Shown: piece by piece, positions 7,016 through 14,670 of the stretch
How positions within the stretch are numbered: the stretch's first letter is position 1
How the letters are laid out: every line of letters begins with the position of its first letter
Source: DASUAS01 sp035763625
GTDB lineage: Bacteria > Actinomycetota > Acidimicrobiia > IMCC26256 > DASPTH01
Length of the DNA stretch: 20,545 nucleotides
Direction of reading: 5' to 3'
Assembly: GCA_035763625.1 (NCBI GenBank)
Contig: DASUAS010000106.1
Coordinates: forward strand, 1-20,545
Program-made: the position numbers and the translations under genes
The notes under the pieces: model-generated
Seen by the model: the letters and a program-made list of their open reading frames with translations, nothing else
The model's database searches: none
Told to the model about the DNA's origin: nothing

Positions 7016-7591
7016 TCAGGCGTTCCAGACGCGCAGGACGCGCTGCTCGCGTTCGTGGCCGAGGCAGCTGAGAGTGGCGGTGTCGAGGCTGAGCCACGCG
7101 CCTGCGGCGGCCGGTTGTCCGATCCAGCGCGCCCCCAGCACGCGCAGGAAGTGCGCATGCGAGAACAGCGCGACCACCCCGCCGGCCGCGGTTGCACGGG
7201 CGATGATGCGATCGGCCCGCGCCGCGACCCCGTCCGCGGTCTCGCCCCCCGGCGCACCGTCGCGGAAGATCGTCCACCCGGGTACCTCGGCGCGGATCTC
7301 CTCGGTGGTCCGACCTTCGTACTCGCCGTAGTGCCACTCGGCGAGATCGTCGGTGACCTCGACACGCGACGCGAGCCCGGCGTGCTCGCACGTCGTGCGC
7401 GCCCGCGCCCGTGGGCTCGTCAGCACGAGCGAGAAGTCGACACCCGCGAGTCGCGTCGCCAACTCGCGCGCCTGGTCGCAGCCGTGCGGTGTCAACGCGA
7501 CGTCGGAGTACGACGTGTGGCGGCCCGTCCTGCTCCACTCGGTCTCGCCGTGACGCACGAGCACGACGGCGACGTCGGGGCTGAGGTGCAC
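7016..7591 (-). CDS. Histidine phosphatase family protein
   Basis: The protein has 191 residues. It has the R-H-G-E-T motif near residue 13-17, whose His is phosphorylated in catalysis. It also has a T-S-P-R-A-R-A-R-T-T segment, a central acidic W-H-Y-G-E-Y-E-G-R segment and a second catalytic His in F-S-H-A-H-F-L-R-V-L. These match the phosphoglycerate mutase-like histidine phosphatases. Substrates in the family range from sugar phosphates to cobalamin and nucleotide intermediates, and none can be chosen here. The start is a GTG at 7591; a weak TAGAAA box lies six bases upstream on this strand. The gene is divergent from the TPP riboswitch and thiamine operon, which is suggestive but not proof of a thiamine-related role. 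Confidence 0.9.
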   Translation of the reverse strand: MHLSPDVAVVLVRHGETEWSRTGRHTSYSDVALTPHGCDQARELATRLAGVDFSLVLTSPRARARTTCEHAGLASRVEVTDDLAEWHYGEYEGRTTEEIRAEVPGWTIFRDGAPGGETADGVAARADRIIARATAAGGVVALFSHAHFLRVLGARWIGQPAAAGAWLSLDTATLSCLGHEREQRVLRVWNA

Positions 7592-7627
7592 CCGCCATTT
7601 CTATCGGGGAATCGCGATGACCCGGTG

Positions 7628-7633
7628 TAGCCT
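7628..7633 (+). promoter_or_regulatory. Candidate -10 box of the thiamine operon
   Basis: TAGCCT lies just upstream of the riboswitch. Transcription starting 6-7 bases downstream (about 7640) would begin a few bases before the aptamer, as expected for a riboswitch leader. Confidence 0.5.
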
Positions 7634-7646
7634 GCGGCCGACAACT

Positions 7647-7746
7647 CCATCACCGGGGAGCTCGGGTCAGCCGGGCTGAGAGGGCGACCGCCATGCGTCG
7701 CCGACCCCTCGAACCTGAACCGGGTAATGCCGGCGGAGGGACGCAT
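7647..7746 (+). ncRNA. TPP riboswitch (THI element)
   Basis: All conserved aptamer parts are readable. GGGG (7655-7658) pairs with CCCC (7705-7708) to form P2. A stem at 7660-7665/7671-7676 forms P3 and is followed by CTGAGA. A variable P3a hairpin GGCGAC/GTCGCC lies at 7683-7688/7697-7702. The highly conserved thi-box GAACCTGAACCGGGTAATGCC follows at 7711-7731, and GCGGAGGGA closes it (7733-7741). The closing part contains the Shine-Dalgarno sequence of the next gene, three bases before its ATG at 7745. CCAT (7647-7650) could pair with the ATGG of the start codon (7745-7748), though a 3x3 mismatch separates this from the core. No separate expression platform is seen, so TPP binding should block ribosome entry directly. 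Confidence 0.95.
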
Positions 7747-8437
7747 GGGACCACTCGATCCGCGCGGAGCGCCTGCTCCGCGCGCGACGGCGGCACTCGT
7801 CTTCGCGGGCGGCGATCCGCCCTCCCCCGAAGCAGTGCTGCCCACCGCCGACCTCGTGATCGCGGCCGACTCGGGCCTCGAGCACGCGCAGGCGCTCGGG
7901 GTCGCCGTCGACCTCGTCATCGGCGACCTCGACTCGGTCGCGCCGGGCGCGCTCGACGAGGCGATCGCCGCCGGCGTCGCGGTGGAGCGGCATCCCACGG
8001 CCAAGGACGCCAGCGACCTGGAGCTCGCGCTCGACGCCGCACTCGACCGCGGCGTCACCGCGGTGCACGTGCTCGGGATCGGGGGCGGTCGGTTCGACCA
8101 CTTCCTCGCCAATGTGCTGCTCCTCGCGTCGCCGCGCTACCGGAGCGCGCGCGTCGACGCCCGCATCGGCGACGCCGAGGTCACGGTCGTCCGCGAGCGG
8201 GTCGAGCTGGTCGGTGCCCCGGGCCGGCTCTGCTCGTTGCTGCCGCTCGGCGGACCCGCGGAGGGCGTCGTCACCGAGGGTCTCCGCTATCCGCTGCACC
8301 GCGAGCTGCTGCCGCCCGGCACCACTCGTGGCGTCAGCAACGAGTTCCTCGACCACCGGGCGGCGGTGTCCCTCGACGCCGGCGTGCTCGTCGCGGTCGT
8401 CCCCACCTCATCCTTCGTTCTCGGAAAGGACGCCTGA
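7745..8437 (+). CDS. thiN: Thiamine diphosphokinase (thiamine pyrophosphokinase)
   Basis: The protein has 230 residues. It makes TPP from thiamine and ATP in the cytoplasm. Family motifs appear in order: A-A-D-S-G (about 40-44), I-G-D-L-D-S-V (59-65), H-P-T-A-K-D-A-S-D-L-E-L-A-L (83-96), G-G-G-R-F-D-H (113-119) and S-N-E-F near 198-201. The acidic G-D-L-D-S and K-D-x-S-D-L residues are the Mg-ATP/thiamine site. The start is the ATG at 7745 with GGAGG at 7735-7739. An in-frame ATG at 7727 is part of the conserved TAATGCC of the riboswitch and lacks its own ribosome site. It is first in the TPP-regulated operon, and its TGA shares one base with the thiB ATG. The symbol follows the Bacillus naming. 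Confidence 0.94.
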   Translation: MGPLDPRGAPAPRATAALVFAGGDPPSPEAVLPTADLVIAADSGLEHAQALGVAVDLVIGDLDSVAPGALDEAIAAGVAVERHPTAKDASDLELALDAALDRGVTAVHVLGIGGGRFDHFLANVLLLASPRYRSARVDARIGDAEVTVVRERVELVGAPGRLCSLLPLGGPAEGVVTEGLRYPLHRELLPPGTTRGVSNEFLDHRAAVSLDAGVLVAVVPTSSFVLGKDA

Positions 8438-9477
8438 TGCGTCGTCTCGTGTTCGCCCTCCTCCTCGCCGCGACCACCTGTCTCGTCGCGTCGCCCGCGT
8501 CGGCAGCTCCCTCGACGACCATCACGCTCGTCACGCACGACTCGTTCGCGGTGTCGAAGCCGGTGCTCGCCGCGTTCACGAAGCAGACCGGTGTGAAGGT
8601 GAAGATCCTGCAGTCGGGTGACGCCGGCGCGGCGCTGAACCAGGTGATCCTCACCAAGTCGAACCCGATCGGCGACGTGTTCTTCGGCGTGGACAACACG
8701 TTCCTCTCCCGTGCGCTCGACGCCGGCGTGTTCGAGAAGTACGCGCCGAAGGCGCTCTCGGCCGTGCCCACCGCGTACCAGCTCGACCCGTCGCACCGGC
8801 TCACGCCCGTGGATCACGGCGACGTGTGCATCAACTACGACAAGAAGTGGTTCGCCCGCGAGAAGCTCGCGGTGCCGAAGACGCTCGACGACCTCACCAA
8901 GCCCGCGTACAAGGGGCTGCTCGTCGTCGAGAACCCTGCCACTTCGTCACCCGGGCTCGCGTTCCAACTCGCGACCATCGCCCGCTACGGCGACCGCGGC
9001 TGGCAGGACTACTGGTCGAAGCTGCGCGCCAACGACGTCAAGGTCGACGACGGATGGGAGAGCGCGTACGACGGCGACTTCACCCAGGGCGCCAACACGG
9101 GCAACTACCCGCTGGTCGTGTCGTACGCGTCGAGCCCGCCGGCCGCGGTGTACTACTCGAAGCCGCAGCCCAAGACGTCTCCGGTCGGCACCATGCTCGA
9201 CTCGTGCTTCCGCCAGGTCGAGTTCGCCGGTGTGATCAAGGGCACGCCACACGAGGCCGCGGCGCGCAAGCTGGTCGACTTCATGCTCTCCGAGCGGTTC
9301 CAGGCCGACGTCCCACTCCAGATGTTCGTGTTCCCGGTGCGCGACGGCACGCCGCTGCCGGCCGTGTTCACCAAGTTCGCCGAGACGGCCGCGAAGCCGT
9401 GGACGTTGCCCGCCGCCGACATCAGCGCGCACCGCGACACATGGATCGAACAGTGGACCAACACCGTGCTGCGATGA
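8437..9477 (+). CDS. thiB: Thiamine ABC transporter, substrate-binding protein
   Basis: The protein has 346 residues. A Sec-type signal peptide (about 1-23, ending A-S-A) precedes a periplasmic-binding-protein domain. Several segments resemble Escherichia coli ThiB from memory: T-H-D-S-F-A near the start, G-D-V-F-F-G-V-D-N-T-F-L-S, P-V-D-H-G-D-V-C-I-N-Y-D, the T-S-S-P-G-L-A-F segment, G-W-E-S-A-Y and a C-terminal W-x-x-x-W pattern. It captures thiamine (or its phosphates) outside the membrane and delivers it to ThiP. No lipobox Cys is found, so it may be free or held by an uncleaved signal. The ATG overlaps the kinase stop by one base, with GGAAAGGA upstream. The TPP riboswitch at the head of the operon strongly supports the substrate. 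Confidence 0.94.
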   Translation: MRRLVFALLLAATTCLVASPASAAPSTTITLVTHDSFAVSKPVLAAFTKQTGVKVKILQSGDAGAALNQVILTKSNPIGDVFFGVDNTFLSRALDAGVFEKYAPKALSAVPTAYQLDPSHRLTPVDHGDVCINYDKKWFAREKLAVPKTLDDLTKPAYKGLLVVENPATSSPGLAFQLATIARYGDRGWQDYWSKLRANDVKVDDGWESAYDGDFTQGANTGNYPLVVSYASSPPAAVYYSKPQPKTSPVGTMLDSCFRQVEFAGVIKGTPHEAAARKLVDFMLSERFQADVPLQMFVFPVRDGTPLPAVFTKFAETAAKPWTLPAADISAHRDTWIEQWTNTVLR

Positions 9478-11108
9478 CGACGGGGGCGTGGCCGCGCCCG
9501 GCTCGCGTCGCGCTGGTCGTCGTCCCCCTCGCGTTCCTCGCGGTGTTCTTCCTCTACCCGGTGATCGCGATCGTCGGTCGCGGCCTCGCTCCCCACTGGA
9601 GCGTCGACTTCGACCCCGTCGGCCAGGTCGTCACCGACGCGGCGCTGCGTCACATCGCCTGGTTCACCATCTGGCAGGCGACGCTCTCCACCGTCCTGAC
9701 CCTCGCGTTCGGGATCCCGGGGGCCTACGTCCTCGCGCGGTGTGAGTTCCCGGGGCGGGGGCTCGTACGTGCGCTGGTGACGGTGCCGTTCGTGCTGCCG
9801 ACCGTCGTGGTCGGCTCGGCGTTCGTCGCGCTGCTGGGCGACGGCGGCCCGCTCGCCTCGCTCGGCCTCGACCAGACCCTGGGTGCCATCCTCATCGCGC
9901 ACGTGTTCTTCAACTACTCGGTGGTGGTGCGCACGGTCGGGAGCCTCTGGTCGCACCTCGACCCGCGGCCCGAGGAAGCGGCCCGACTCCTCGGCGCCAG
10001 CCGCCTGCGCGCGTTCCGGGAGGTCACCCTGCCGGCACTGCGCCCCGCGATCGCGACCGCGGGCGCGATCGTCTTCCTGTTCACGTTCACGTCGTTCGGC
10101 GTGATCCTCATCCTCGGCGGACCCGGCACCGCCACACTGGAGACGGAGATCTACCGCCAGACCGCACAGCTGCTCAACCTGCCGCTCGCGGCGGCGCTGA
10201 CCATCGTGCAGCTCGTCGCCATCGTGGCGTTGCTGCTGGCCACCAGCTGGATCGAAGGCCGACAGCGGGTGGCGCTCTCGTTGCGGGCGGCGTCGGAGAC
10301 GGCCCGACGGGTGCGCACCACGGGCGCGCGCGTCTTCCTCGCCGGGAACCTGGCGGTGATGGCCGTGCTGCTCGGGGTGCCGGTGGCGGTGCTCGTCGTG
10401 CGATCGTTCGACACACCGACCGGGCTGGGACTCGACTACTACCGCGCGCTCGGCGAGGTGCACGCCGGCAGCACGCTCTTCGTCGAGCCGGCGCACGCGA
10501 TCGCCAACTCGCTGCGCTTCGCGGTGGCCGCGACCGCGATCGCCGTGGCCGTCGGCGGCTGCGCGGCGTTCGCGCTCGCGTCGTCGCGTCGTCGCGGTCT
10601 CGACACGCTGGTGTCGCTGCCACTCGGCGTCTCCGCGGTCACGGTCGGCTTCGGGTTCCTCATCGCGCTCGACCACCCTCCGTTCGACCTGCGCGGATCA
10701 TGGTGGCTGGTGCCGATCGCGCAAGCGCTCGTGGCGGTGCCGTTCGTCGTGCGGGTGATGACTCCAGTGCTGCGCGCCATCGACCCGCGACTGCGGGACG
10801 CGGCCGCCACCCTCGGTGCGTCGCCGGCAAGGGTGTGGCGCGAGGTCGACCTGCCGATCGTCGCGCGCGCCGCGCTCGTCGCCGCGGGCTTCGCGTTTGC
10901 GATCTCGCTGGGCGAGTTCGGCGCGACGGTGTTCATCGTCCGACCGGACCAACCCACGCTTCCGGTGCTCGTGTACCGCCTGCTGGGCCAACCCGGTCCG
11001 CTGAACTTCGGCGGCGCGATGGCTGCGAGCGTGATCCTCATGGGGCTCACCATGCTGGCGATGCTGGGCATCGAGCGGTTCCGGGCGGGCACCGTGGGCA
11101 GCTTCTGA
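9474..11108 (+). CDS. thiP: Thiamine ABC transporter, permease
   Basis: The protein has 544 residues, like the double-length ThiP permeases. It is strongly hydrophobic with two fused permease halves, each with an EAA-type cytoplasmic loop that docks the ATPase. The first is E-A-A-R-L-L-G-A-S...R-E-V-T-L-P-A-L-R-P. The second is D-A-A-A-T-L-G-A-S...R-E-V-D-L-P-I-V. It forms the membrane channel for thiamine. The start ATG overlaps the thiB stop (ATGA), showing tight coupling. The frame is open far upstream, through thiB, but that part is antigenic to the real reading frame of thiB and is not coding. Thirteen bases separate its stop from thiQ. Confidence 0.94.
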   Translation: MTTGAWPRPARVALVVVPLAFLAVFFLYPVIAIVGRGLAPHWSVDFDPVGQVVTDAALRHIAWFTIWQATLSTVLTLAFGIPGAYVLARCEFPGRGLVRALVTVPFVLPTVVVGSAFVALLGDGGPLASLGLDQTLGAILIAHVFFNYSVVVRTVGSLWSHLDPRPEEAARLLGASRLRAFREVTLPALRPAIATAGAIVFLFTFTSFGVILILGGPGTATLETEIYRQTAQLLNLPLAAALTIVQLVAIVALLLATSWIEGRQRVALSLRAASETARRVRTTGARVFLAGNLAVMAVLLGVPVAVLVVRSFDTPTGLGLDYYRALGEVHAGSTLFVEPAHAIANSLRFAVAATAIAVAVGGCAAFALASSRRRGLDTLVSLPLGVSAVTVGFGFLIALDHPPFDLRGSWWLVPIAQALVAVPFVVRVMTPVLRAIDPRLRDAAATLGASPARVWREVDLPIVARAALVAAGFAFAISLGEFGATVFIVRPDQPTLPVLVYRLLGQPGPLNFGGAMAASVILMGLTMLAMLGIERFRAGTVGSF

Positions 11109-11121
11109 GCATGCTGGTCTG

Positions 11122-12093
11122 ATGCTCGAGCTCTCCGCGCTCACCGTCTCGTACGACGGGTTCGTCGCGGTCGCGGGTGTCGACCTCGAAGTGCGCGACG
11201 GCGAGATCGTGTGCATCCTGGGCCCCAGCGGGAGCGGCAAGAGCTCCTTGTTGCGCGCGGTTGCGGGCCTGGAACCCGACGCCCGCGGTCGCGTCGCGTG
11301 GGATGGCGCGGACCTCGCGCGCGTCCCACCGCACCGTCGCGGCTTCGGGCTCATGTTCCAGGATCATGTGCTGTTCCCCCACCGGGACGTGCACGGCAAC
11401 GTCGCGTTCGGACTGCGCATGCAGCGCCTGCCGCGCGCCGAGATCGAGACCCGAACGCGCGACGCGCTCGCGCTCGTCGGGCTGAGCGGCTTCGAGCGCC
11501 GGAGGATCCGTGAGCTCTCCGGCGGAGAGCAGCAGCGCGTGGCACTGGCGCGCGCGCTCGCAGCAGAACCGCGGCTGCTGATGCTCGACGAGCCGCTCGG
11601 TGCACTCGACCGCGCGCTGCGCGAGCGGCTGGTCACGGAGCTGCGCTCGCTCTTCGTGCGCCTGGGGCTCACCACCCTGTTCGTCACGCACGACCACGAC
11701 GAGGCATTCGCGCTCGCCGACCGCCTCGTCGTCATGCACGAGGGGCGAATCGAGCAGATCGGCACGCCGGCCGCCGTGTGGCAGCGCCCCGCGAACGCCT
11801 TCGTCGCCCAGTTCCTGGGGTGGAACGTCACCTCGGCCTTCTCCGGCCGGTGCTCGGCGGTGCGCCCGGAGGACATCCGCGTCGTCCCCCCGGGAGCACC
11901 CGGTGGCGTCGTCGGGACCGTCTCCGCCCGGACGTTCCGGCGTGACCACTTCCTCCTCGTGGTGCACGTCGACGACCCCGACGGCGCGGAGCCGGTGCAG
12001 GTGCAGGTTTCGGTCCACGCCGGGTGGATCCCCGACATCGGCGAACGGGTGGGGCTCGCGGCCGAGGGCCTCGTCGTCCTCGCGGACGGCTGA
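11122..12093 (+). CDS. thiQ: Thiamine ABC transporter, ATP-binding protein
   Basis: The protein has 323 residues. It carries a Walker A G-P-S-G-S-G-K-S (34-41), Q-loop Gln80, ABC signature L-S-G-G-E-Q-Q (132-138), Walker B L-L-M-L-D-E-P (152-158) with a D-loop, and the H-loop F-V-T-H-D. It hydrolyses ATP at the inner face of the membrane to drive ThiP. It is longer than the roughly 230-residue ThiQ of enterobacteria. The extra C-terminal part (about 235-323) looks like a TOBE-like regulatory domain, as in Fe3+/spermidine/molybdate-type importers. The family alone would allow iron or other substrates; thiamine is assigned from the operon and riboswitch. It is the last gene of the operon; an 85-base gap follows. 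Confidence 0.92.
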   Translation: MLELSALTVSYDGFVAVAGVDLEVRDGEIVCILGPSGSGKSSLLRAVAGLEPDARGRVAWDGADLARVPPHRRGFGLMFQDHVLFPHRDVHGNVAFGLRMQRLPRAEIETRTRDALALVGLSGFERRRIRELSGGEQQRVALARALAAEPRLLMLDEPLGALDRALRERLVTELRSLFVRLGLTTLFVTHDHDEAFALADRLVVMHEGRIEQIGTPAAVWQRPANAFVAQFLGWNVTSAFSGRCSAVRPEDIRVVPPGAPGGVVGTVSARTFRRDHFLLVVHVDDPDGAEPVQVQVSVHAGWIPDIGERVGLAAEGLVVLADG

Positions 12094-12164
12094 CCCGGAA
12101 GCGCTCATCGTCGATCTGCACCGAATCTCCACAGCTCCGGCACGACACGCGCAGACCGCATCCT

Positions 12165-12170
12165 TACGCT
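12165..12170 (+). promoter_or_regulatory. Candidate leaderless -10 box of the two-component system
   Basis: TACGCT is followed by eight bases and the ATG at 12179. There is no Shine-Dalgarno sequence. The spacing is at the long end for the leaderless starts in this window. Confidence 0.4.
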
Positions 12171-12178
12171 GGACGCTG

Positions 12179-12919
12179 ATGTCGGCTCCCGCGCCTGCCC
12201 TCCCTCGCACCGATGTGGCGCGGACCATCGTGGTGGTCGAGGACGAGGCGCCCATCGCCGAGGCGGTCGCGACCCGGCTCCGGAGCGAGGGGTTCTCCGT
12301 GAGCATCGCCGCCGACGGCCCGGCCGGGGTCCAGCGCTGCCGTGAGCTCCAGCCCGACCTGGTCGTGCTCGACCTCATGCTGCCGGGCCTCGACGGCCTC
12401 GACGTGTGCCGCGAGATCCAGCGGGAGCGCCCGGTGCCCGTCCTGATGCTGACCGCACGCGACTCCGAGACCGACCTCGTCGTCGGCCTGGCCGTCGGCG
12501 CCGACGACTACCTCACCAAGCCGTTCAGCGCGCGGGAGCTGGTGGCGCGGGTCCACGCCCTCCTCCGGCGGGTCGAGCGCCGTCCGATTCCCGCGACGGG
12601 CTCGATCCAGCTCGGCCCGGTCGACATCGACCTGGAAGCGCGGCGGGTGCAGCTCGACGGCAACGCCGTGCACCTCACACCCACCGAGTTCGACCTCCTC
12701 GCGCACCTGGCGCGTCGCCCCCAACGCGTGTTCACGCGCGACGAGCTCCTGGCCGAGGTGTGGGGTTACCACGACGGCTCGGGCGCGCGCACCATCGACT
12801 CCCACGTGCGCGCGCTGCGCCGCAAGCTCGGCAACGACGTCGTGCGCACCGTGCACGGGGTCGGATACGCGGCCGGTGAGGCGCAGACCGAGACGCCCGG
12901 CCCAGGATCGTCGCGATGA
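12179..12919 (+). CDS. OmpR/PhoB-family response regulator
   Basis: The protein has 246 residues. The receiver domain (about 16-130) has the acidic pair Glu21/Asp22, phospho-acceptor Asp65 in V-V-L-D-L-M-L-P-G, Thr92 and Lys114 in T-K-P-F. A winged-helix DNA-binding domain of the OmpR type follows (about 142-232), with T-P-T-E-F-D-L-L, V-F-T-R-D-E-L-L-A-E-V-W-G and R-T-I-D-S-H-V-R-A-L-R-R-K-L. All residues needed for phosphorylation are present. The stop overlaps the ATG of the kinase gene (ATGA), so the two are a translationally coupled pair. The target genes are unknown. The start at 12179 is taken because the receiver begins soon after and a TACGCT box lies eight bases upstream. Confidence 0.95.
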   Translation: MSAPAPALPRTDVARTIVVVEDEAPIAEAVATRLRSEGFSVSIAADGPAGVQRCRELQPDLVVLDLMLPGLDGLDVCREIQRERPVPVLMLTARDSETDLVVGLAVGADDYLTKPFSARELVARVHALLRRVERRPIPATGSIQLGPVDIDLEARRVQLDGNAVHLTPTEFDLLAHLARRPQRVFTRDELLAEVWGYHDGSGARTIDSHVRALRRKLGNDVVRTVHGVGYAAGEAQTETPGPGSSR

Positions 12920-13932
12920 CGCGTCGCGAACGACTCGCGCACCCGCTCGACGACGTCCCCTCGATCAAGCTCAAGCTCGGCTTCGTGATCGCGGCCGCGG
13001 TCGCGGTGACGGTGTTCGTCTTCTGGGTGCTCGTGAAGGTCGGCGTGTGGCCCTCGGTCAGCGGTGTGATCGCCGCCGTCATCGCCATGACCATGGTCTG
13101 GTTCCTCTCCCGGGGCTTGACCTCGCCGCTGCGCGAGATGGCCGCGGCCGCGTCGGAGATGGCGAAGGGCAACTACGGCCGGCGCGTGTCGACCTCGTCG
13201 CGCGACGAGGTCGGCGAGCTCGCCCGCGCGTTCAACCTGATGGCGGCGGAGCTGGCCGAGACCGATCGGGTCCGGCGCGACCTCGTGGCCAACGTGTCGC
13301 ACGAGCTGCGCACGCCGATCACCGCTCTGCAAGCCGTCCTCGAGAACCTCGTCGATGGCGTCACCGAGCCCGACCCCGAGACCTTCCGCACCATGCTCAG
13401 CCAGGTCGAACGCCTCGGGCGCCTGGTGAAGCAGCTCCTCGACCTCTCGCGGCTCGAGTCGGGCGCGGTACCGCTCGAGCGCACCGAATTCCGGGTCGAA
13501 CCGCTGCTCGAGCACGCGGTGCGCGAGCAGCAATTGCACGCGCCGGAGATCGCGGTGTCGGTGTCGGTCGACTCGCACGAGCTCACCGCCGACGGCGATC
13601 CCGAGCGCGTGCACCAGGTCGTCGCCAACCTGCTCGAGAACGCGGTGCGACACACCCCCCGGGGCGGGGCGGTCGAGGTGCGCGCCTCCCGTCACGAGAC
13701 GGGCGTGACCATCGAAGTGCTCGACGAGGGACCCGGCATCGCCGAAGTCGACGAAGCCCGCATCTTCGAACGCTTCTACCGCGCCGACGTCGCGCGCGCC
13801 TCGACCGACGGTGGCGCCGGACTCGGCCTCGCCATCGCGCAGTGGATCGTCGACCTGCACGGCGGCGACATCCATCCTGAGCGTCGTGACCCGCACGGTT
13901 GCCGCATGGTCGTCACGCTCCCCCACCACTGA
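12916..13932 (+). CDS. Sensor histidine kinase with a minimal extracellular part
   Basis: The protein has 338 residues. Two membrane helices (about 20-40 and 49-66) are joined by only some eight residues, so there is no real extracellular sensor domain. A HAMP domain follows (about 67-120), then the dimerisation domain with His129 in S-H-E-L-R-T-P. The ATPase domain has an N box N-L-L-E-N-A-V-R-H-T, a G1 box D-E-G-P-G-I, an F box F-E-R-F-Y-R and a G2 box G-A-G-L-G-L-A-I. It should phosphorylate the adjacent response regulator. Kinases of this short form often sense membrane state or work with a partner membrane protein; that is family knowledge, not visible here. Its ATG overlaps the regulator's stop. 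ribB begins 38 bases downstream. Confidence 0.94.
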   Translation: MTRRERLAHPLDDVPSIKLKLGFVIAAAVAVTVFVFWVLVKVGVWPSVSGVIAAVIAMTMVWFLSRGLTSPLREMAAAASEMAKGNYGRRVSTSSRDEVGELARAFNLMAAELAETDRVRRDLVANVSHELRTPITALQAVLENLVDGVTEPDPETFRTMLSQVERLGRLVKQLLDLSRLESGAVPLERTEFRVEPLLEHAVREQQLHAPEIAVSVSVDSHELTADGDPERVHQVVANLLENAVRHTPRGGAVEVRASRHETGVTIEVLDEGPGIAEVDEARIFERFYRADVARASTDGGAGLGLAIAQWIVDLHGGDIHPERRDPHGCRMVVTLPHH

Positions 13933-13970
13933 ACCCGTCCCATCCGCTGAACCTGTTCGAGGAGACAACG

Positions 13971-14618
13971 ATGTCGCTCGCCACCATCGACGAAGCCCTG
14001 AAGCGCATCCGGCGCGGCGAGATGGTCCTCGTCGTCGACGACGAGGACCGCGAGAACGAGGGCGACCTCACCATGGGCGCGTGCTGGGTCACGCCCGAGG
14101 CGGTCAACTTCATGCTGCGCTGGGCGCGCGGGCTCGTCTGCATGCCCTGCGACGCCGAACGCCTCGACGAGCTCGACTTCTGGCCGATGGTGCCTTCCGA
14201 CCGGGCCGGCAACGACACACCGTTCACCGTGTCCGTCGACCACGTCACCGCCGGCAGCGGCATCGGCGCCGCCGACCGCGCCACCACCATCCGCCGCATC
14301 CTCGACCCGTCGGCCCGCCCATCCGACTTCCAGCGCCCCGGCCACGTGTTCCCGCTGCGGGCTCGGGGTGGAGGTGTGCTCGAGCGCCGCGGCCACACCG
14401 AGGCCGCCGTCGACCTCGCCCGTCTCGCAGGGCTGCCGCCCGTGGCCGTGATCTGCGAGGTTCTCTGCGAGGACGGATCACCGGCCCGATTCCCCTACCT
14501 GGCGGAGTTCGCGTCCGACCACCGCATCGCCATGGTCTCGGTCGACCAGCTGGTGGAGCACCGCCTCGCCCACGACGACACCGCATCCCACGGCCTCGTC
14601 GCCCCCCTGCTGCTGTAG
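13971..14618 (+). CDS. ribB: 3,4-dihydroxy-2-butanone-4-phosphate synthase
   Basis: The protein has 215 residues. It converts ribulose 5-phosphate to the four-carbon unit used for riboflavin, in the cytoplasm with Mg2+. The signature D-D-E-D-R-E-N-E-G-D-L lies at about 23-33. The family segment with G-H-V-F-P-L at 124-129, R-A-R-G-G-G-V at 130-136 and H-T-E-A-A-V-D-L-A at 142-150 is also present. The C-terminal E-V-L-C-E-D-G-S segment is conserved. Unlike the common RibA/RibB fusions it ends without a GTP cyclohydrolase II domain. The ATG at 13971 is preceded by GAGGAG six bases upstream; an in-frame ATG at 13899 lies inside the kinase gene and is not used. It is close enough to the kinase gene (38 bases) to be co-transcribed. 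No FMN riboswitch is present upstream. Confidence 0.94.
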   Translation: MSLATIDEALKRIRRGEMVLVVDDEDRENEGDLTMGACWVTPEAVNFMLRWARGLVCMPCDAERLDELDFWPMVPSDRAGNDTPFTVSVDHVTAGSGIGAADRATTIRRILDPSARPSDFQRPGHVFPLRARGGGVLERRGHTEAAVDLARLAGLPPVAVICEVLCEDGSPARFPYLAEFASDHRIAMVSVDQLVEHRLAHDDTASHGLVAPLLL

Positions 14619-14654
14619 TCCTCCTCCTTCCTCCTTCAGTTCCCGGGTCCCCGG

Positions 14655-14660
14655 TACGAT
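14655..14660 (+). promoter_or_regulatory. Candidate -10 box of the lipoprotein hydrolase gene
   Basis: TACGAT lies ten bases before the GTG at 14671. It would give a leader of only three or four bases. It is less well spaced than the other candidates. Confidence 0.3.
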
Positions 14661-14670
14661 CACCTGGATC

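Noticed and set aside
5692..7365. Long open frames over the beta-propeller gene on both strands (557 and 529 codons)
   Set aside because: They have no recognisable motifs and biased composition, while the propeller frame shows repeated blade motifs and a signal sequence.
7592..7603. TAGAAA box six bases before the histidine phosphatase GTG as a tenth leaderless start
   Set aside because: The spacing fits, but the final T of the -10 box is missing, so it was not counted.
7727..7729. In-frame upstream ATG for thiamine diphosphokinase
   Set aside because: It is the conserved TAATGCC of the riboswitch and has no ribosome site. The ATG at 7745 has GGAGG at good distance.
9153..10676. A 507-codon minus-strand frame opposite thiB and thiP
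   Set aside because: Composition is Arg/Glu/His-rich without domains. The plus strand carries clear transporter motifs.
13933..13970. FMN riboswitch before ribB
   Set aside because: The gap is only 38 bases and holds only a Shine-Dalgarno sequence, far too short for the RFN element.
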